Made by a program: the position numbers and the translations under genes
Source: CALXOD01 sp964402715
Lineage (GTDB): Bacteria; Verrucomicrobiota; Lentisphaeria; Victivallales; Victivallaceae
Assembly: GCA_964402715.1 (NCBI GenBank)
Contig: CAYODJ010000011.1
Location: forward strand, 1-64,000
DNA length: 64,000 bases
Direction: 5' to 3'
Part shown: positions 16,745 to 25,676 of the stretch, piece after piece
Position numbering within the stretch: position 1 is the first letter of the stretch
Layout: the number at the start of each line of letters is the position of its first letter
The notes under the pieces: model-generated
The model's input: the letters and a program-made list of their open reading frames with translations, nothing else
Database searches by the model: none
Told to the model about the DNA's origin: nothing

Positions 16745-17521
16745 TTACACGTCAAAATGCCTGGCATACCGCTCCGCCGTTTTCTCGAAATCGAACAGAA
16801 CCAGAAAATCAATCGCGCCGAAATCCCGATCCAGCGCCGGCTCCCCCGCGATTTCGGCCCCCAGCCTCATGTATCCCTTCAGCAGGGGAGGAAAGCGGCG
16901 GGGGGTGTCACCGCCGGCTGCTTTCATGCCCGCATCCGGCCGCGCCAGCCGAAAAGACGGCAACGCACGCGCGAACAGACGCCGGGAGACGGCTCCGCAG
17001 CTTCTGAAATATTCGAACATCCCCCAGCCCAGATCCGGAGACTCGCCGTCAAGGCTGACGCATCCTATCAGGTACCGGAACTTCCAGCGGCGGCGCATCG
17101 CCGCGATCCCCGCCCACAGCAGGGAGATGACCGTACCCGTCCGGTACTTCGCCGCGACGCAGGACCGTCCCGCCTCGAAAGTGACCCCCGCGATGTCATG
17201 CAGCCGCGGAATTTCGTATTCGCGCTCCGAGTAGAATCCGCGCCCGGCGAGCGCGGCGTCTCCCGACTGGACACGATAGGTTCCCGCCAGACTTCCGTCC
17301 GCGCGATCTATCACCAGAAGGTGCATGAACTGCTCGTCGTACTCGTCCCGATCCAGGCCGCAGGCGCGTGACGAGGGCAGACGCCCCTGCTCGACGCAGA
17401 AAACTTCATGCCGCAGGCGCTGCGCACGGATCACTTCCTCGTCGCTTTCCGCAATCTTTATCAGAAATTGACCGCGCTCGGCCAGAATCGCCGGAGACTC
17501 CTCTGTGCACGCCATCTTCAC
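16745..17521 (-). CDS. GNAT-type N-acyltransferase, OlsB-like
   Basis: A 258-aa protein of the acyl-homoserine-lactone-synthase-like GNAT branch that includes OlsB (ornithine N-alpha-acyltransferase) and hemolysin-type acyltransferases. Visible landmarks are AQRLRHEVFCVEQG, DEYDEQFMHLLVID, GTYRV and FEAGRSCVAAKYR, then a segment resembling the conserved LKGYMRLGA region. OlsB adds a 3-hydroxyacyl chain from acyl-ACP to ornithine as the first step of ornithine-lipid synthesis. The downstream OlsA-like gene supports this. The amino-acid substrate is inferred. Confidence 0.78.
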   Translation of the reverse strand: MKMACTEESPAILAERGQFLIKIAESDEEVIRAQRLRHEVFCVEQGRLPSSRACGLDRDEYDEQFMHLLVIDRADGSLAGTYRVQSGDAALAGRGFYSEREYEIPRLHDIAGVTFEAGRSCVAAKYRTGTVISLLWAGIAAMRRRWKFRYLIGCVSLDGESPDLGWGMFEYFRSCGAVSRRLFARALPSFRLARPDAGMKAAGGDTPRRFPPLLKGYMRLGAEIAGEPALDRDFGAIDFLVLFDFEKTAERYARHFDV

Positions 17522-17949
17522 GGAACCGTTCCCGCCGGTAAACTGTCACCCTGGCGCATACGGAACACGCACGCTAATAAATTTAATAGGAATGTCATGA
17601 TATTTCCACTTCATTTCAAATGAAATTGCCCTTTTTGGAAACCGCCGTCGGAGCTGCGGACACGGGAGCGGTTCACCGCCGGACGCCGCCTCCGCGATCT
17701 GCGGACGGACATCTGCGGCGGGAGCGGATACCGAACATGAAAGACACATGCGCCAGGAGCAGGAAAGTTTCGACGCCGGTGGAATTCCCCGTCGACACGA
17801 TCGACGCGGGACTAGCCTTTCTGGCTCCTGTCCAGATGACCGTCAGATTTCTCTGTGGAAGTCGCGCCGAAGCGGTTCAGATCCCGCTTGAACGGATCCG
17901 CCGGCGCCGCAGAACCGGGCGGACACGGCGCGTCCCGCATTCACCGGGT
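17522..17949. other. 428-base intergenic region with a small inverted repeat
   Basis: Lies between the start of the olsB-like gene and the stop of larC. No convincing coding frame; short ORFs here look like random open frames. An A/T-rich island at about 17570-17630 contains a perfect 7-bp inverted repeat (17609-17615 with 17617-17623) and probably holds the promoter of the olsB-olsA-CobS-like operon. I saw no clear riboswitch or terminator. Confidence 0.5.
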
Positions 17950-19233
17950 TTACGCGTCGGCGGATGGAGATCCGCAGTCCGCGGCCGACAGGGCGGCGGC
18001 CGACGCCGCCTCCATCACCTCCCGCACGGAAACCCGGCAGCGCTCCGCCGCCAGCCGGCAGTCCTCGAATTCCGGCGATCGCGTCACCGTGCGCCCCCGC
18101 CAGACGCCGAGTTTGACGCGGATTGGCCCGTACGGCGTGGACACGGATCGGAACGAACGCTTCAGACAGTGTCTCCTGACATCGTGTTCGCGGACGCCGA
18201 ACGTCGTGGTCTCGCTGAACAGAACCTGCAGGATCGCGTCTCTGTCGGCGGGTCTGCAGCTGAGCGACAACCGGTACGCGGGACGCTGCTTCTTCATGAA
18301 CTCCGGCAGGAACCTGACGTCCAGCGCTCCTGCCGCGAACAGTTTGTCGACGGCGGCCCCCAGCACCTCGCCCGAGGCGTCGTCCATGTCGCATTCAAGC
18401 TCCAGACAGTCGTCGGAGGACGGCGCCGGACCGGCTCCGTCCGCCGCCGGCCGCGCATCCAGCAGCATGCCCCTCAGCAGATCGGGACCGTGCAGCAGCT
18501 TCAGATGTCCGAATGAGTTGACGATCCCGCTGACCGCCGCCGCCGGGGGCTGACCGCAGCGCGGCCATGTCGCCAGCAGCGCGGCTCCGGTCGGGGTCAC
18601 AAGTTCGAACGGTTCGTCGGACGGAGCGACGAGAAATCCCCGTTTCAGCAGCTCAGCCGTCGCCGGCGCTGGAACCGGCATGACACCGTGCGCGCACCGC
18701 ACGACGCCGCCGCCGACGGGCAGCGGCGACAGAAGCACCGCGTCTATCTGCAGAAGATGATATGCCAGATGGCATCCGATCACGTCGACGACGGAGTCGG
18801 TCGCCCCGACCTCATGAAATCTCACCTCCGGCGGCGGGACTCCGTGAATCCGCCCTTCCACCTCCGCGAGCAGCGAAAAAGTCCTGACGCTGGCCTCCTT
18901 CACCGGCTCCGGCAGGGAAGAACCGCGGATCATGTCGAGAATGTCCGCGAGAGAACGGTGCTCATGCCGTCCGCCGCCGCGGCCGGAACGCGGACGCGCG
19001 TCGTCTTCGTCATGATCCGATCCGTGCCCGGAATCTTCGTCCAGCGTCACGGTCGCCTGCAGACCGGCGATTCCGCATGAGGAAAAGCTCCTTACCTCCA
19101 GACGGAACCGTTCAGGGATGATCCGGCGCAGCGGCTGCTCCAACGTCTCCGGCCGGACCCCGAGTCCGCAGAGAACCCCGAGCAGCATGTCGCCGGAAGC
19201 CCCTCCGATGCTGTCAAGCCGCAAAATTCTCAT
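17950..19233 (-). CDS. larC: Nickel-insertion protein LarC (nickel-pincer cofactor synthesis)
   Basis: A 427-aa protein of the DUF111/LarC family, which inserts nickel into the pyridinium-bisthiocarboxylate mononucleotide of lactate racemase. It starts with the family motif LDSIGGASGDM, has a His/Asp-rich linker at about residues 68-92 (DHDEDD, HEHRS) consistent with metal handling, then VRFHEVGATDSVVDV and the C-terminal domain beginning near LECDMDDASGE. In Lactiplantibacillus the two halves are joined by a programmed frameshift; here the frame is continuous. larA, larB and larE are not in the window. Confidence 0.93.
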   Translation of the reverse strand: MRILRLDSIGGASGDMLLGVLCGLGVRPETLEQPLRRIIPERFRLEVRSFSSCGIAGLQATVTLDEDSGHGSDHDEDDARPRSGRGGGRHEHRSLADILDMIRGSSLPEPVKEASVRTFSLLAEVEGRIHGVPPPEVRFHEVGATDSVVDVIGCHLAYHLLQIDAVLLSPLPVGGGVVRCAHGVMPVPAPATAELLKRGFLVAPSDEPFELVTPTGAALLATWPRCGQPPAAAVSGIVNSFGHLKLLHGPDLLRGMLLDARPAADGAGPAPSSDDCLELECDMDDASGEVLGAAVDKLFAAGALDVRFLPEFMKKQRPAYRLSLSCRPADRDAILQVLFSETTTFGVREHDVRRHCLKRSFRSVSTPYGPIRVKLGVWRGRTVTRSPEFEDCRLAAERCRVSVREVMEAASAAALSAADCGSPSADA

Positions 19234-19243
19234 GAAACAGGAG

Positions 19244-19474
19244 TCAAAGTGCGCGTTCGACGGTGATCTCCGGATCGACTTCCTCTCTCAGGATGCGTTC
19301 GAGTCCGCTCTTGATGGTCAAGGCGGCATGCGGACAGGAACCGCACGCGCCGCGCAGTTTCAACCGCACGTTCTTCCCCGTGATGTCCACGATTTCCAGG
19401 TCTCCGCCGTCGGCCTGCAGATGAACGCGCAGATCCTCAAGCTTCTTCGTGATCCGCTCCTTCAGCTCTTCCAT
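19244..19474 (-). CDS. NifU-like C-terminal domain protein (Fe-S scaffold)
   Basis: A 76-aa stand-alone NifU C-terminal (Nfu) domain. It contains QADGGDLEIVDI and the cluster-binding CxxC in GACGSCPHA. Such proteins carry or transfer a 4Fe-4S cluster. An AAAGGAG ribosome site precedes the ATG. It ends 10 bases before larC and is likely co-transcribed with it, but both may simply serve metal-cofactor housekeeping. Confidence 0.92.
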   Translation of the reverse strand: MEELKERITKKLEDLRVHLQADGGDLEIVDITGKNVRLKLRGACGSCPHAALTIKSGLERILREEVDPEITVERAL

Positions 19475-19666
19475 TTCACCATTCTCCTTTCACTGCGTTG
19501 CACCGGAATGACGCGCAAGCATCCCCCGGCGGCATGAACACCGCACCCCCCGGGCGCTTCGTCATGCAGACGGGAAACCGCCGCGTCGTCGATGAAAAGA
19601 CACCGGCCGGGACGGCCGCGACACATGTCGGAAGCGGAAAGAGCCGTGCGCTTCTCAGTCCGTCGT

Positions 19667-20803
19667 TCACCCGACGGTCTTCTGCAGCCATTCCACGTTG
19701 GGATAGAAATCCTTGAAGTAGGTGCGCATCATCACTTCGAGTTCCTCGCTGCCATACTTCCAGTCGAGCGCGGAGTCCCCGACGGCTCTGCGGATGTTCT
19801 CCTGCGAAAAGAGAATGTCGGCGGAAAAATACGGGAACAGATCGCCGAGAAAACGCTCCATCAGTTTGTCGTCGACGTTCGGAGCCGCCTTCCCCATCGA
19901 GATCTCGACCTCCTTCAGACGCAGAACCCTGCACACCGCCCGGTCGATCATCATGGTCGACACCGGACTGTCGCCGGTCACATGATAGGTCTGGTCGGCC
20001 ACCGGCAGCTGGAAGCATCTGGTGATCGCCTCCTGAACGAAATCGATCGGAACGAAATACACCCGCTCCGACGGAATCGTCTTGAAGTGGATGTTCAAAT
20101 CAATCACCCCCGTCGGATCCATGTTCAGTTTCGAGCAGCGGTGACTTTTCAGCTTGGCCAGAAATTCCAGAATCCGGTAGAACGCCAGCGGCTTCCGGAT
20201 CCGGCCGTCCGAACGACGCCCGGTTATGATCGCCGGACGGTAGATGGTGAACGGCAGACCGCTGCGACGGACCAGCTTTTCCGCCTTGAATTTGCTTTCT
20301 TCGTAGGGATTGTTGAATCCGTTGTCGGGAACTTCCTTCTCCAGCGACACTCCGTGCGAACACCCTGCCACATAGGCCGTGCTCACATAATGAAAAGCGG
20401 CGACGCGCAGCATATCCGCCAGCTTCAGCATGTTTTCAGTGCCGTTGTAGTTGATCCGGAAGGTCTTGCCCGTCGGATCCTTGCCCAGGTTAACGTCGGC
20501 GGCACAGTGAAAAACGACGTCGACCCCGCGGACCCTCGGATCGGCGGCCACCGCCGCCGGATCCATGCCGACGACGTCCGCGTCGATCACCTCCACCGCT
20601 TTCAGCACCTCCCCCAGGCGGTCCGGCTCGCCTTCGAACTCGCACTGACTCTTCAGCGCTTCAACCGCCCGCTCCTCCGCGCTGTGCACCTTGTTGCCCC
20701 GTGTCATGCAGACGAACCGTGCGTCCTTGCGCTCTTTCAGCAGCGCGGTCACAAAAGAGCAACCGACCAGACCGGTCACACCCGTCAGTAGAATTTTTCC
20801 CAT
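19667..20803 (-). CDS. NAD(P)-binding reductase, thioester-reductase-like SDR
   Basis: A 378-aa extended short-chain dehydrogenase resembling the thioester-reductase/male-sterility NAD-binding family. The nucleotide motif TGVTGLVGCSF is at the N-terminus, then DVVFHCAADVNL, a catalytic YxxSK (NPYEESKFKAEK), and IYRPAIITGR. Members act on fatty-acyl or peptidyl thioesters or on nucleotide sugars. No carrier protein or adenylation domain is adjacent, so the substrate is unknown. The ATG at 20803 (GGGA 5 bases upstream) is preferred to a TTG at 20845. Confidence 0.82.
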   Translation of the reverse strand: MGKILLTGVTGLVGCSFVTALLKERKDARFVCMTRGNKVHSAEERAVEALKSQCEFEGEPDRLGEVLKAVEVIDADVVGMDPAAVAADPRVRGVDVVFHCAADVNLGKDPTGKTFRINYNGTENMLKLADMLRVAAFHYVSTAYVAGCSHGVSLEKEVPDNGFNNPYEESKFKAEKLVRRSGLPFTIYRPAIITGRRSDGRIRKPLAFYRILEFLAKLKSHRCSKLNMDPTGVIDLNIHFKTIPSERVYFVPIDFVQEAITRCFQLPVADQTYHVTGDSPVSTMMIDRAVCRVLRLKEVEISMGKAAPNVDDKLMERFLGDLFPYFSADILFSQENIRRAVGDSALDWKYGSEELEVMMRTYFKDFYPNVEWLQKTVG

Positions 20804-20862
20804 TGCCATCCCAGCGGTTGATGAAACACATTGAAGACGCGACAAACGTCACGCGGTTGTTT

Positions 20863-20890
20863 AAGTTAGCACACATTTCAGCTTCTGCAA
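20863..20890 (-). promoter_or_regulatory. Possible promoter of the SDR gene
   Basis: On the minus strand TTGCAG and TAACTT are separated by 16 bases, about 60 bases upstream of the chosen ATG. Confidence 0.35.
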
Positions 20891-21000
20891 GAAGATTTTC
20901 TGAAAAACCGCGCCGTGCCGGCCGTGCGCGGATCTTGACTTTGCGGAGAAAATGAAGTATTGTCAGAGCCGGATTTTTTCGCGGAAAGGAGGTGCTTCTC

Positions 21001-21921
21001 GTGAATGCGCCGACACGATGGATCCTGATGCTGACAGCCGCGCTGCTTCTGACGGCCGGCTCCGGCTGCGGCGACGCCGGCCGGAAACCCGTGGATGTGG
21101 CGGCCGGCATACCGCCCATAGCCGATCTGGCGCAGAGGATCGCCGGATCCGGCGTCACGGTGAGATCCGCGCTGCCGCAGGGGCGCAGTCCCCATGATTT
21201 CGCGCCGAAGCCCGGCGACGTGAGGGACATTGCCGGCGCGCGGGTGTTCCTCCACAGCGGCATGCCGTTCGAGAAATCCTTTCTGCGCGCGCTGGGCGGA
21301 TCGGGCTGCGAGGCGGTTGACGTCACACGCGGCATTGTCCGCATGCAGACGGAGTCCGGCTGCGGCGAGGATCATCATCACGAGGAAGGCGACGACCACG
21401 GCCACGGCCATGACCTGCACGACGACGCTCTGGATCCGCATGTCTGGCTGTCGCCGGAAAACTGCATGGTCATCGTGCGCAACATCGCCGACGCACTGAT
21501 CGGAATCATGCCGGAGCGACGTTCCGAATTCGAACGCAACCTGCGGTCGGTGTCGTCGATGCTCCGGACCGCCAAGGAGGAGATGACCTCCAGACTGGAT
21601 CGCTACCGCGGCCGCACGTTCCTCGTGTATCATCCGGCTTTCGGTTATTTCGCCGCGTCCTCGGGTCTGAAGCAGCGCAGCATAGAGCTGAGCGGCCGCG
21701 AACCGTCTCCGGCGCAGCTGGCGGAAATAATACGCACCGCCAGAGCGAACCGGATAAAGACGGTGTTCGTGCAGCCGCAGTTCAACCCCGCCACGGCGCG
21801 GTCTCTGGCCGCCGCCATCGACGGGGAAGTGGTCGAGATTGATCCTCTGGATCCGGACGTCATCGCCAACTTCCGCCGTCTGACCGAACATATCGAACGC
21901 GGGTTCCGAGCCCATGACTGA
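21001..21921 (+). CDS. Zinc/manganese ABC transporter substrate-binding lipoprotein (ZnuA/TroA-like)
   Basis: A 306-aa cluster A-I metal-binding protein, lipid-anchored at Cys23 of a lipoprotein-type signal peptide. The metal ligands fit the family: His in SPHDF, His in DPHVW, His in VYHPAFGY and the C-terminal Asp region DPLDPD. A His/Asp-rich loop (HHHEEGDDHGHGHDLHDD) precedes DPHVW, typical of zinc-specific ZnuA. The GTG at 21001 is chosen because AAAGGAGG at 20985-20992 is correctly spaced for it and not for the earlier in-frame GTG. Its end overlaps the ATPase gene by 8 bases. Confidence 0.92.
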   Translation: MNAPTRWILMLTAALLLTAGSGCGDAGRKPVDVAAGIPPIADLAQRIAGSGVTVRSALPQGRSPHDFAPKPGDVRDIAGARVFLHSGMPFEKSFLRALGGSGCEAVDVTRGIVRMQTESGCGEDHHHEEGDDHGHGHDLHDDALDPHVWLSPENCMVIVRNIADALIGIMPERRSEFERNLRSVSSMLRTAKEEMTSRLDRYRGRTFLVYHPAFGYFAASSGLKQRSIELSGREPSPAQLAEIIRTARANRIKTVFVQPQFNPATARSLAAAIDGEVVEIDPLDPDVIANFRRLTEHIERGFRAHD

Positions 21922-22684
21922 CGAACCGATCATCGAAATCAGGGATCTGCACTTCAGGTACGAATCGTCCCAGCCGACGCTGGAGAACGTCTCGCTGACC
22001 ATCCGCCGCGGAGAATCCGCCGGCATCATAGGCCCCAACGGCGGAGGCAAAAGCACGCTGCTGAAACTGCTGCTCGGTCTTTTGAAGCCGCAGAGGGGAT
22101 CCGTCCGCGTCTTCGGAACCGACCCCGTGTCCGCGCGTCCGAAAGTCGGCTACATGCCGCAGTATCAGCAGATGGACGCGGCTTTCCCGATCTCCGTCGA
22201 GGAGGTGGTCATGCAGGGTACGTTGAACCGTTCTTTCTGGGGTCGTCACTCGGCGGAGGACCGTCGCGTGGCTTCGACGGCGATGCGCGAGATGGGGATT
22301 GAACACCTAGCGTCGAAAAATTTCGCCGATCTTTCCGGCGGACAGCGGCAGCGGGTGCTGATCGCCAGGGCTCTGGCCTGCTCCCCCGAACTGCTGCTGC
22401 TGGACGAACCGACCGCCAACATAGACCCGGGCGCGGAGGAGCAGTTCTACGACACGCTGAACCGCTTCAGCAGGAGACTCACCATACTGACGGTGTCGCA
22501 CGATCTCGGTTTCGTGAACAGGGAGGTGGGAACGCTCATCTGCGTCAACCGCCACGTGTCCCTGCACGACGCGGCGGACTTCGATCAGGCCACCGCGGAC
22601 CGCATCTACCGGCACGGGATGCATATGATCCACCATGATCACTCATGCTTCTGCGGCTGCTCCGACGCTGCGGAGAAACAGTGA
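21914..22684 (+). CDS. Zinc/manganese ABC transporter ATP-binding protein (ZnuC-like)
   Basis: A 256-aa ABC ATPase: Walker A GPNGGGKST, Q-loop region YMPQYQQM, signature LSGGQRQRV, Walker B LLLLDEPT and H-loop SHD. It powers uptake of the divalent metal delivered by the upstream lipoprotein. The C-terminus carries a short His/Cys-rich tail (HMIHHDHSCFCGC) that may bind metal. It overlaps the upstream gene and is followed after 16 bases by the permease gene. Confidence 0.94.
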   Translation: MTDEPIIEIRDLHFRYESSQPTLENVSLTIRRGESAGIIGPNGGGKSTLLKLLLGLLKPQRGSVRVFGTDPVSARPKVGYMPQYQQMDAAFPISVEEVVMQGTLNRSFWGRHSAEDRRVASTAMREMGIEHLASKNFADLSGGQRQRVLIARALACSPELLLLDEPTANIDPGAEEQFYDTLNRFSRRLTILTVSHDLGFVNREVGTLICVNRHVSLHDAADFDQATADRIYRHGMHMIHHDHSCFCGCSDAAEKQ

Positions 22685-22700
22685 ACTCGAAGAGGAAGCC

Positions 22701-23549
22701 ATGTTTGAAATCCTCCGCGAAATAACGCTTCCCGAGATGGGATTCATGCGCAACGCCCTGCTGATAGGACTGCTGGGCGCGGTGGCCATGGGGGTTGTCA
22801 GCACACTGGTGGTCACACGACGCATAACATCCATAGCCGGCGCGATTGCGCACGCCGTGCTCGGAGGGGTCGGCGCCGCGCTTTACCTGCAGCGCGTCTA
22901 CGGCGTCGCATACTGCTCTCCTCTGCTGGGTGCCGTCATAGGATCCGTGGCCGCGGCGCTGCTGATCGGCATGGTCAGCATCTATGCGCACGAGCGGGAG
23001 GACACGGTGATCGGAGTGGTCTGGGCGCTCGGAATGTCGGTCGGACTGCTTTTCCTGGACAAGACTCCCGGCTATGTGGATTTTCAGGGATACCTGTTCG
23101 GCAACATCCTGTTCCTGTCGCGCTCCGACATCTACCTCACCGTGATTCTGGACGCGGCGGTGCTGACGCCGGTGGTGCTGCTCTTCAACAACATTCTGGC
23201 GGTGTCCTTCGACAGCTGCTTCGCCGAGCTGCGCGGAGTGCGTGTGAAAGTGATCTATCTGCTCATGCTGGTGCTGACCGGACTCACCATCGTGCTGATG
23301 GTGTACATAGTCGGAATCATTCTGGTGATCGCGCTTCTGACGCTGCCGGCGGCAACCGCCGGGTGTTTCGCCAGAAGACTCTGGTCCACCATGCTGCTGT
23401 CCGTGGTCGCGTGCTGGCTGTTCGTCACCGGCGGACTGCTGGGAAGCTACTACTGGAAACTGCCGTCCGGGCCGGTGATAGTCGTCATCGCGTCCGTCGT
23501 CTACATCATCGCGTTGTTCCTAAACTCGGCGCGCCGCAAACGCGCGTGA
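22701..23549 (+). CDS. Zinc/manganese ABC transporter permease (ZnuB-like)
   Basis: A 282-aa integral membrane protein of the ABC-3 family with about eight hydrophobic helices, including GLLGAVAMGVVSTLVV and the late segment VGIILVIALLTLPAATA that marks the family. The ATG at 22701 has AGAGGAAG upstream. It completes a three-gene metal importer with the lipoprotein and ATPase. No Zur or MntR regulator is nearby. The final segment ends in a basic tail, suggesting a cytoplasmic C-terminus. Confidence 0.94.
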   Translation: MFEILREITLPEMGFMRNALLIGLLGAVAMGVVSTLVVTRRITSIAGAIAHAVLGGVGAALYLQRVYGVAYCSPLLGAVIGSVAAALLIGMVSIYAHEREDTVIGVVWALGMSVGLLFLDKTPGYVDFQGYLFGNILFLSRSDIYLTVILDAAVLTPVVLLFNNILAVSFDSCFAELRGVRVKVIYLLMLVLTGLTIVLMVYIVGIILVIALLTLPAATAGCFARRLWSTMLLSVVACWLFVTGGLLGSYYWKLPSGPVIVVIASVVYIIALFLNSARRKRA

Positions 23550-23563
23550 CCGCCGGAAAAAAG

Positions 23564-24274
23564 TCACGCATTGGCCAGATACGCGGCCAGGAGACCGCGC
23601 AGGGTGAAATCCGCATCTCCCTGAATCAGCTCGGGAAGACTGTCGCTGAAAAACGGGGCGTCGCCGCCGACGGCGATGCATCTGACCGCGCCGTACCTGG
23701 CATTGACGGTTTGAATCCATTCCCTCACCATACCGACAATGCCCCTGTCGACGCCGAAAGACACTGAACTCGCGGTGTCAGTGCCGACCGTGTCGGCGAT
23801 CTTCACGGCGGATTCCAGAAAAGGCAGCTGAGCCGTCCCTGAATGGAGCGCGCGCCGCATCAGCGTCCTGCCGGGGGCGATGGCGCCGCCGCGGAAACAG
23901 GCGTTCCCGTCCACGAGCTCCAAGGTGACGGCGGTTCCGAAGTCGACGGTCGCTGCGGGCAGACACCCGCGCCGCACCAGTTCAATGGCGTTGGCCAGCC
24001 GATCGGCGCCGAGGGTGGAGGCGTCGACGCATCCGAGACGCAGACCGGCGGCGGCGGCGTGGCGGTTTTCGAGAAAAAAGACGGAACGGCCGCGGAGACG
24101 TTCCGCCGCCTCCGGCACGACCGACGCGGCGGCCGCCGGCAGACCGGCGGGGAGCATTTCCGGAGTCAGCTCCGCAGTAGGAATCTTGCGGATGACGCCC
24201 ATGCGGCCTTTGCCGTATTCAGCCATCTGTGTGTGGCTGTTGCCGATATTCAGCAGCAGTACGGCCGAATCCAT
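23564..24274 (-). CDS. coaX: Type III pantothenate kinase
   Basis: A 236-aa ASKHA-fold kinase catalysing the first step of coenzyme A synthesis. It has GADRLANAIE with the conserved Asp91, VDFGTAVTLELVD, the GGAIAPG region and GGDAPFFSD, in normal order and length. The N-terminal phosphate motif, usually Asp-x-Gly-Asn-Thr/Ser, reads NIGNSHT, with Asn9 (codon AAT) in place of Asp. coaD is also in this window at 61.7 kb. It converges with the metal-transport operon with 14 bases between stops. Confidence 0.9.
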   Translation of the reverse strand: MDSAVLLLNIGNSHTQMAEYGKGRMGVIRKIPTAELTPEMLPAGLPAAAASVVPEAAERLRGRSVFFLENRHAAAAGLRLGCVDASTLGADRLANAIELVRRGCLPAATVDFGTAVTLELVDGNACFRGGAIAPGRTLMRRALHSGTAQLPFLESAVKIADTVGTDTASSVSFGVDRGIVGMVREWIQTVNARYGAVRCIAVGGDAPFFSDSLPELIQGDADFTLRGLLAAYLANA

Positions 24275-24392
24275 TGAATCACCCGTTGCTTGAGAGGAGC
24301 ATGCATGTGCGGGCGGAAGAACGCCGGCGGCGGCGCATCGGCATCATGCCGCCGGCGACAGAACCGTCGTCAGGGACGGGCGGCTCCGGCCT

Positions 24393-25646
24393 TCAGCCCA
24401 GCTTCTCGATGATTTTCACCAGAGGCATGAACAGAGCGACCACGATGGTGCCGACGATGATGGCGAGGCCGACAATCATCAGCGGCTCGATCAGAGACGT
24501 CATGGCGCTCACGGCGTTGTCGACCTCTTCATCGTAGGTGTTGGCGATCTTGTCCAGCATCTCCGGCAGTTTGCCGGTCTCCTCGCCCACCTCGACCATG
24601 CTGATGACCATCTGCGGGAATATGGCGGTGGCTCCCAGCGGAGCCGCGATTCCCTCGCCCTCCTTGACCGCGTCATGCACTTTCTGCACCGCGTTCGAAA
24701 CCAGCTCGTTTCCCGAGGTGTCTCTCACGATGACCAGCGCGTTCAGCACCGACACGCCCGACGCCATCAGCGTGCCCAGCGTGCGTGAAAATCGGGAAAT
24801 CGCGGATCGCGACACTATCGGACCGAACACCGGAGCCTTGTATTTGCACCAGTCGATGCCCCATTTCCCGTATTTGGTCTTGTTCGCGATTTTGTAGAGC
24901 ACCACTAAGCCGAAAATGCCTATGGCGAACACCCAGATCTGATCTTTCAGCATATTGCTGACGTTCATGACGAAGAGCGTCACTCCGGGGAGGGACTCGT
25001 CCTTCCCCAGCAGGTCGGAGAAGATCTTCTGGAAGTTCGGAACTATGAAGATCATAAGACCGGCGGTGACCAGCAGGGCGACGGACATCACCACCGACGG
25101 GTATATCATGGCCGATTTCACCTTGGCCGCGATGCGCGCGGCCTTTTCCATGAAAGTGGCCAGACGGTTCAGGATGGTCTCCAGCGCACCGGAAGCCTCG
25201 CCGGCCCGGATCATGTTCAGATAAAGCTTGTCGAACGTCTTCGGATGCTGAGACAGAGCCTCGGCGAAGGTCGCTCCGCCCTCCACGGAGTCGGCGGTGG
25301 CGCCGAGGACGATCTTGGCGGACGGATTTTTCGACTGACGCTCCAGCGTCCGCAGCGAACGGATGAGCGGCAACCCCGCGTCGAGCAGCGTGGCGAGCTG
25401 CCGCGTGACCACCGTCAGTTCCCTGCGCTTGATGGTCGGCGTGCCGATGGTGATGCTTTTGCCGCCGCCGCCGCTGCGGCGCGCGCCGCCTTTTTTAGGT
25501 TTCGCCGGATCGGCACTTTTGATGGAGGTGGGGAACAGACCTTTCCTCTTGAGCTCCGCGACCGCTAAATCCTCGGATGTGGCGGAAATCTTCCCCTTCT
25601 GCTCCTTGCCATTGCCGTCCATCGCTACATAGTTGAATTGTGGCAT
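24393..25646 (-). CDS. pilC: Type IV pilus/type II secretion inner-membrane platform protein (PilC/GspF)
   Basis: A 417-aa platform protein with two T2SSF domains, each ending in hydrophobic helices (about residues 185-240 and 375-405). The N-terminus reads FNYVAMDGNGKEQKG, typical of the family. It couples ATPase motion to pilin extraction or assembly. It is the last gene of the pilB-pilB-pilT-pilC series, 30 bases after pilT. It could equally serve a pseudopilus secretion system; no secretin or major pilin is in the window apart from the prepilin start at the left edge. Confidence 0.93.
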   Translation of the reverse strand: MPQFNYVAMDGNGKEQKGKISATSEDLAVAELKRKGLFPTSIKSADPAKPKKGGARRSGGGGKSITIGTPTIKRRELTVVTRQLATLLDAGLPLIRSLRTLERQSKNPSAKIVLGATADSVEGGATFAEALSQHPKTFDKLYLNMIRAGEASGALETILNRLATFMEKAARIAAKVKSAMIYPSVVMSVALLVTAGLMIFIVPNFQKIFSDLLGKDESLPGVTLFVMNVSNMLKDQIWVFAIGIFGLVVLYKIANKTKYGKWGIDWCKYKAPVFGPIVSRSAISRFSRTLGTLMASGVSVLNALVIVRDTSGNELVSNAVQKVHDAVKEGEGIAAPLGATAIFPQMVISMVEVGEETGKLPEMLDKIANTYDEEVDNAVSAMTSLIEPLMIVGLAIIVGTIVVALFMPLVKIIEKLG

Positions 25647-25676
25647 AACGTCATCCTCCCGATCTGGGAAATCCGC

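Noticed and set aside
17620..18516. 298-codon plus-strand ORF running from the olsB-larC gap into larC
   Set aside because: Most of it is antisense to larC, and the Arg/Pro-rich product lacks motifs or a ribosome site.
24326..24358. GC-rich hairpin between pilC and coaX as a terminator
   Set aside because: The stem is strong but there is no proper T tract on the minus strand.
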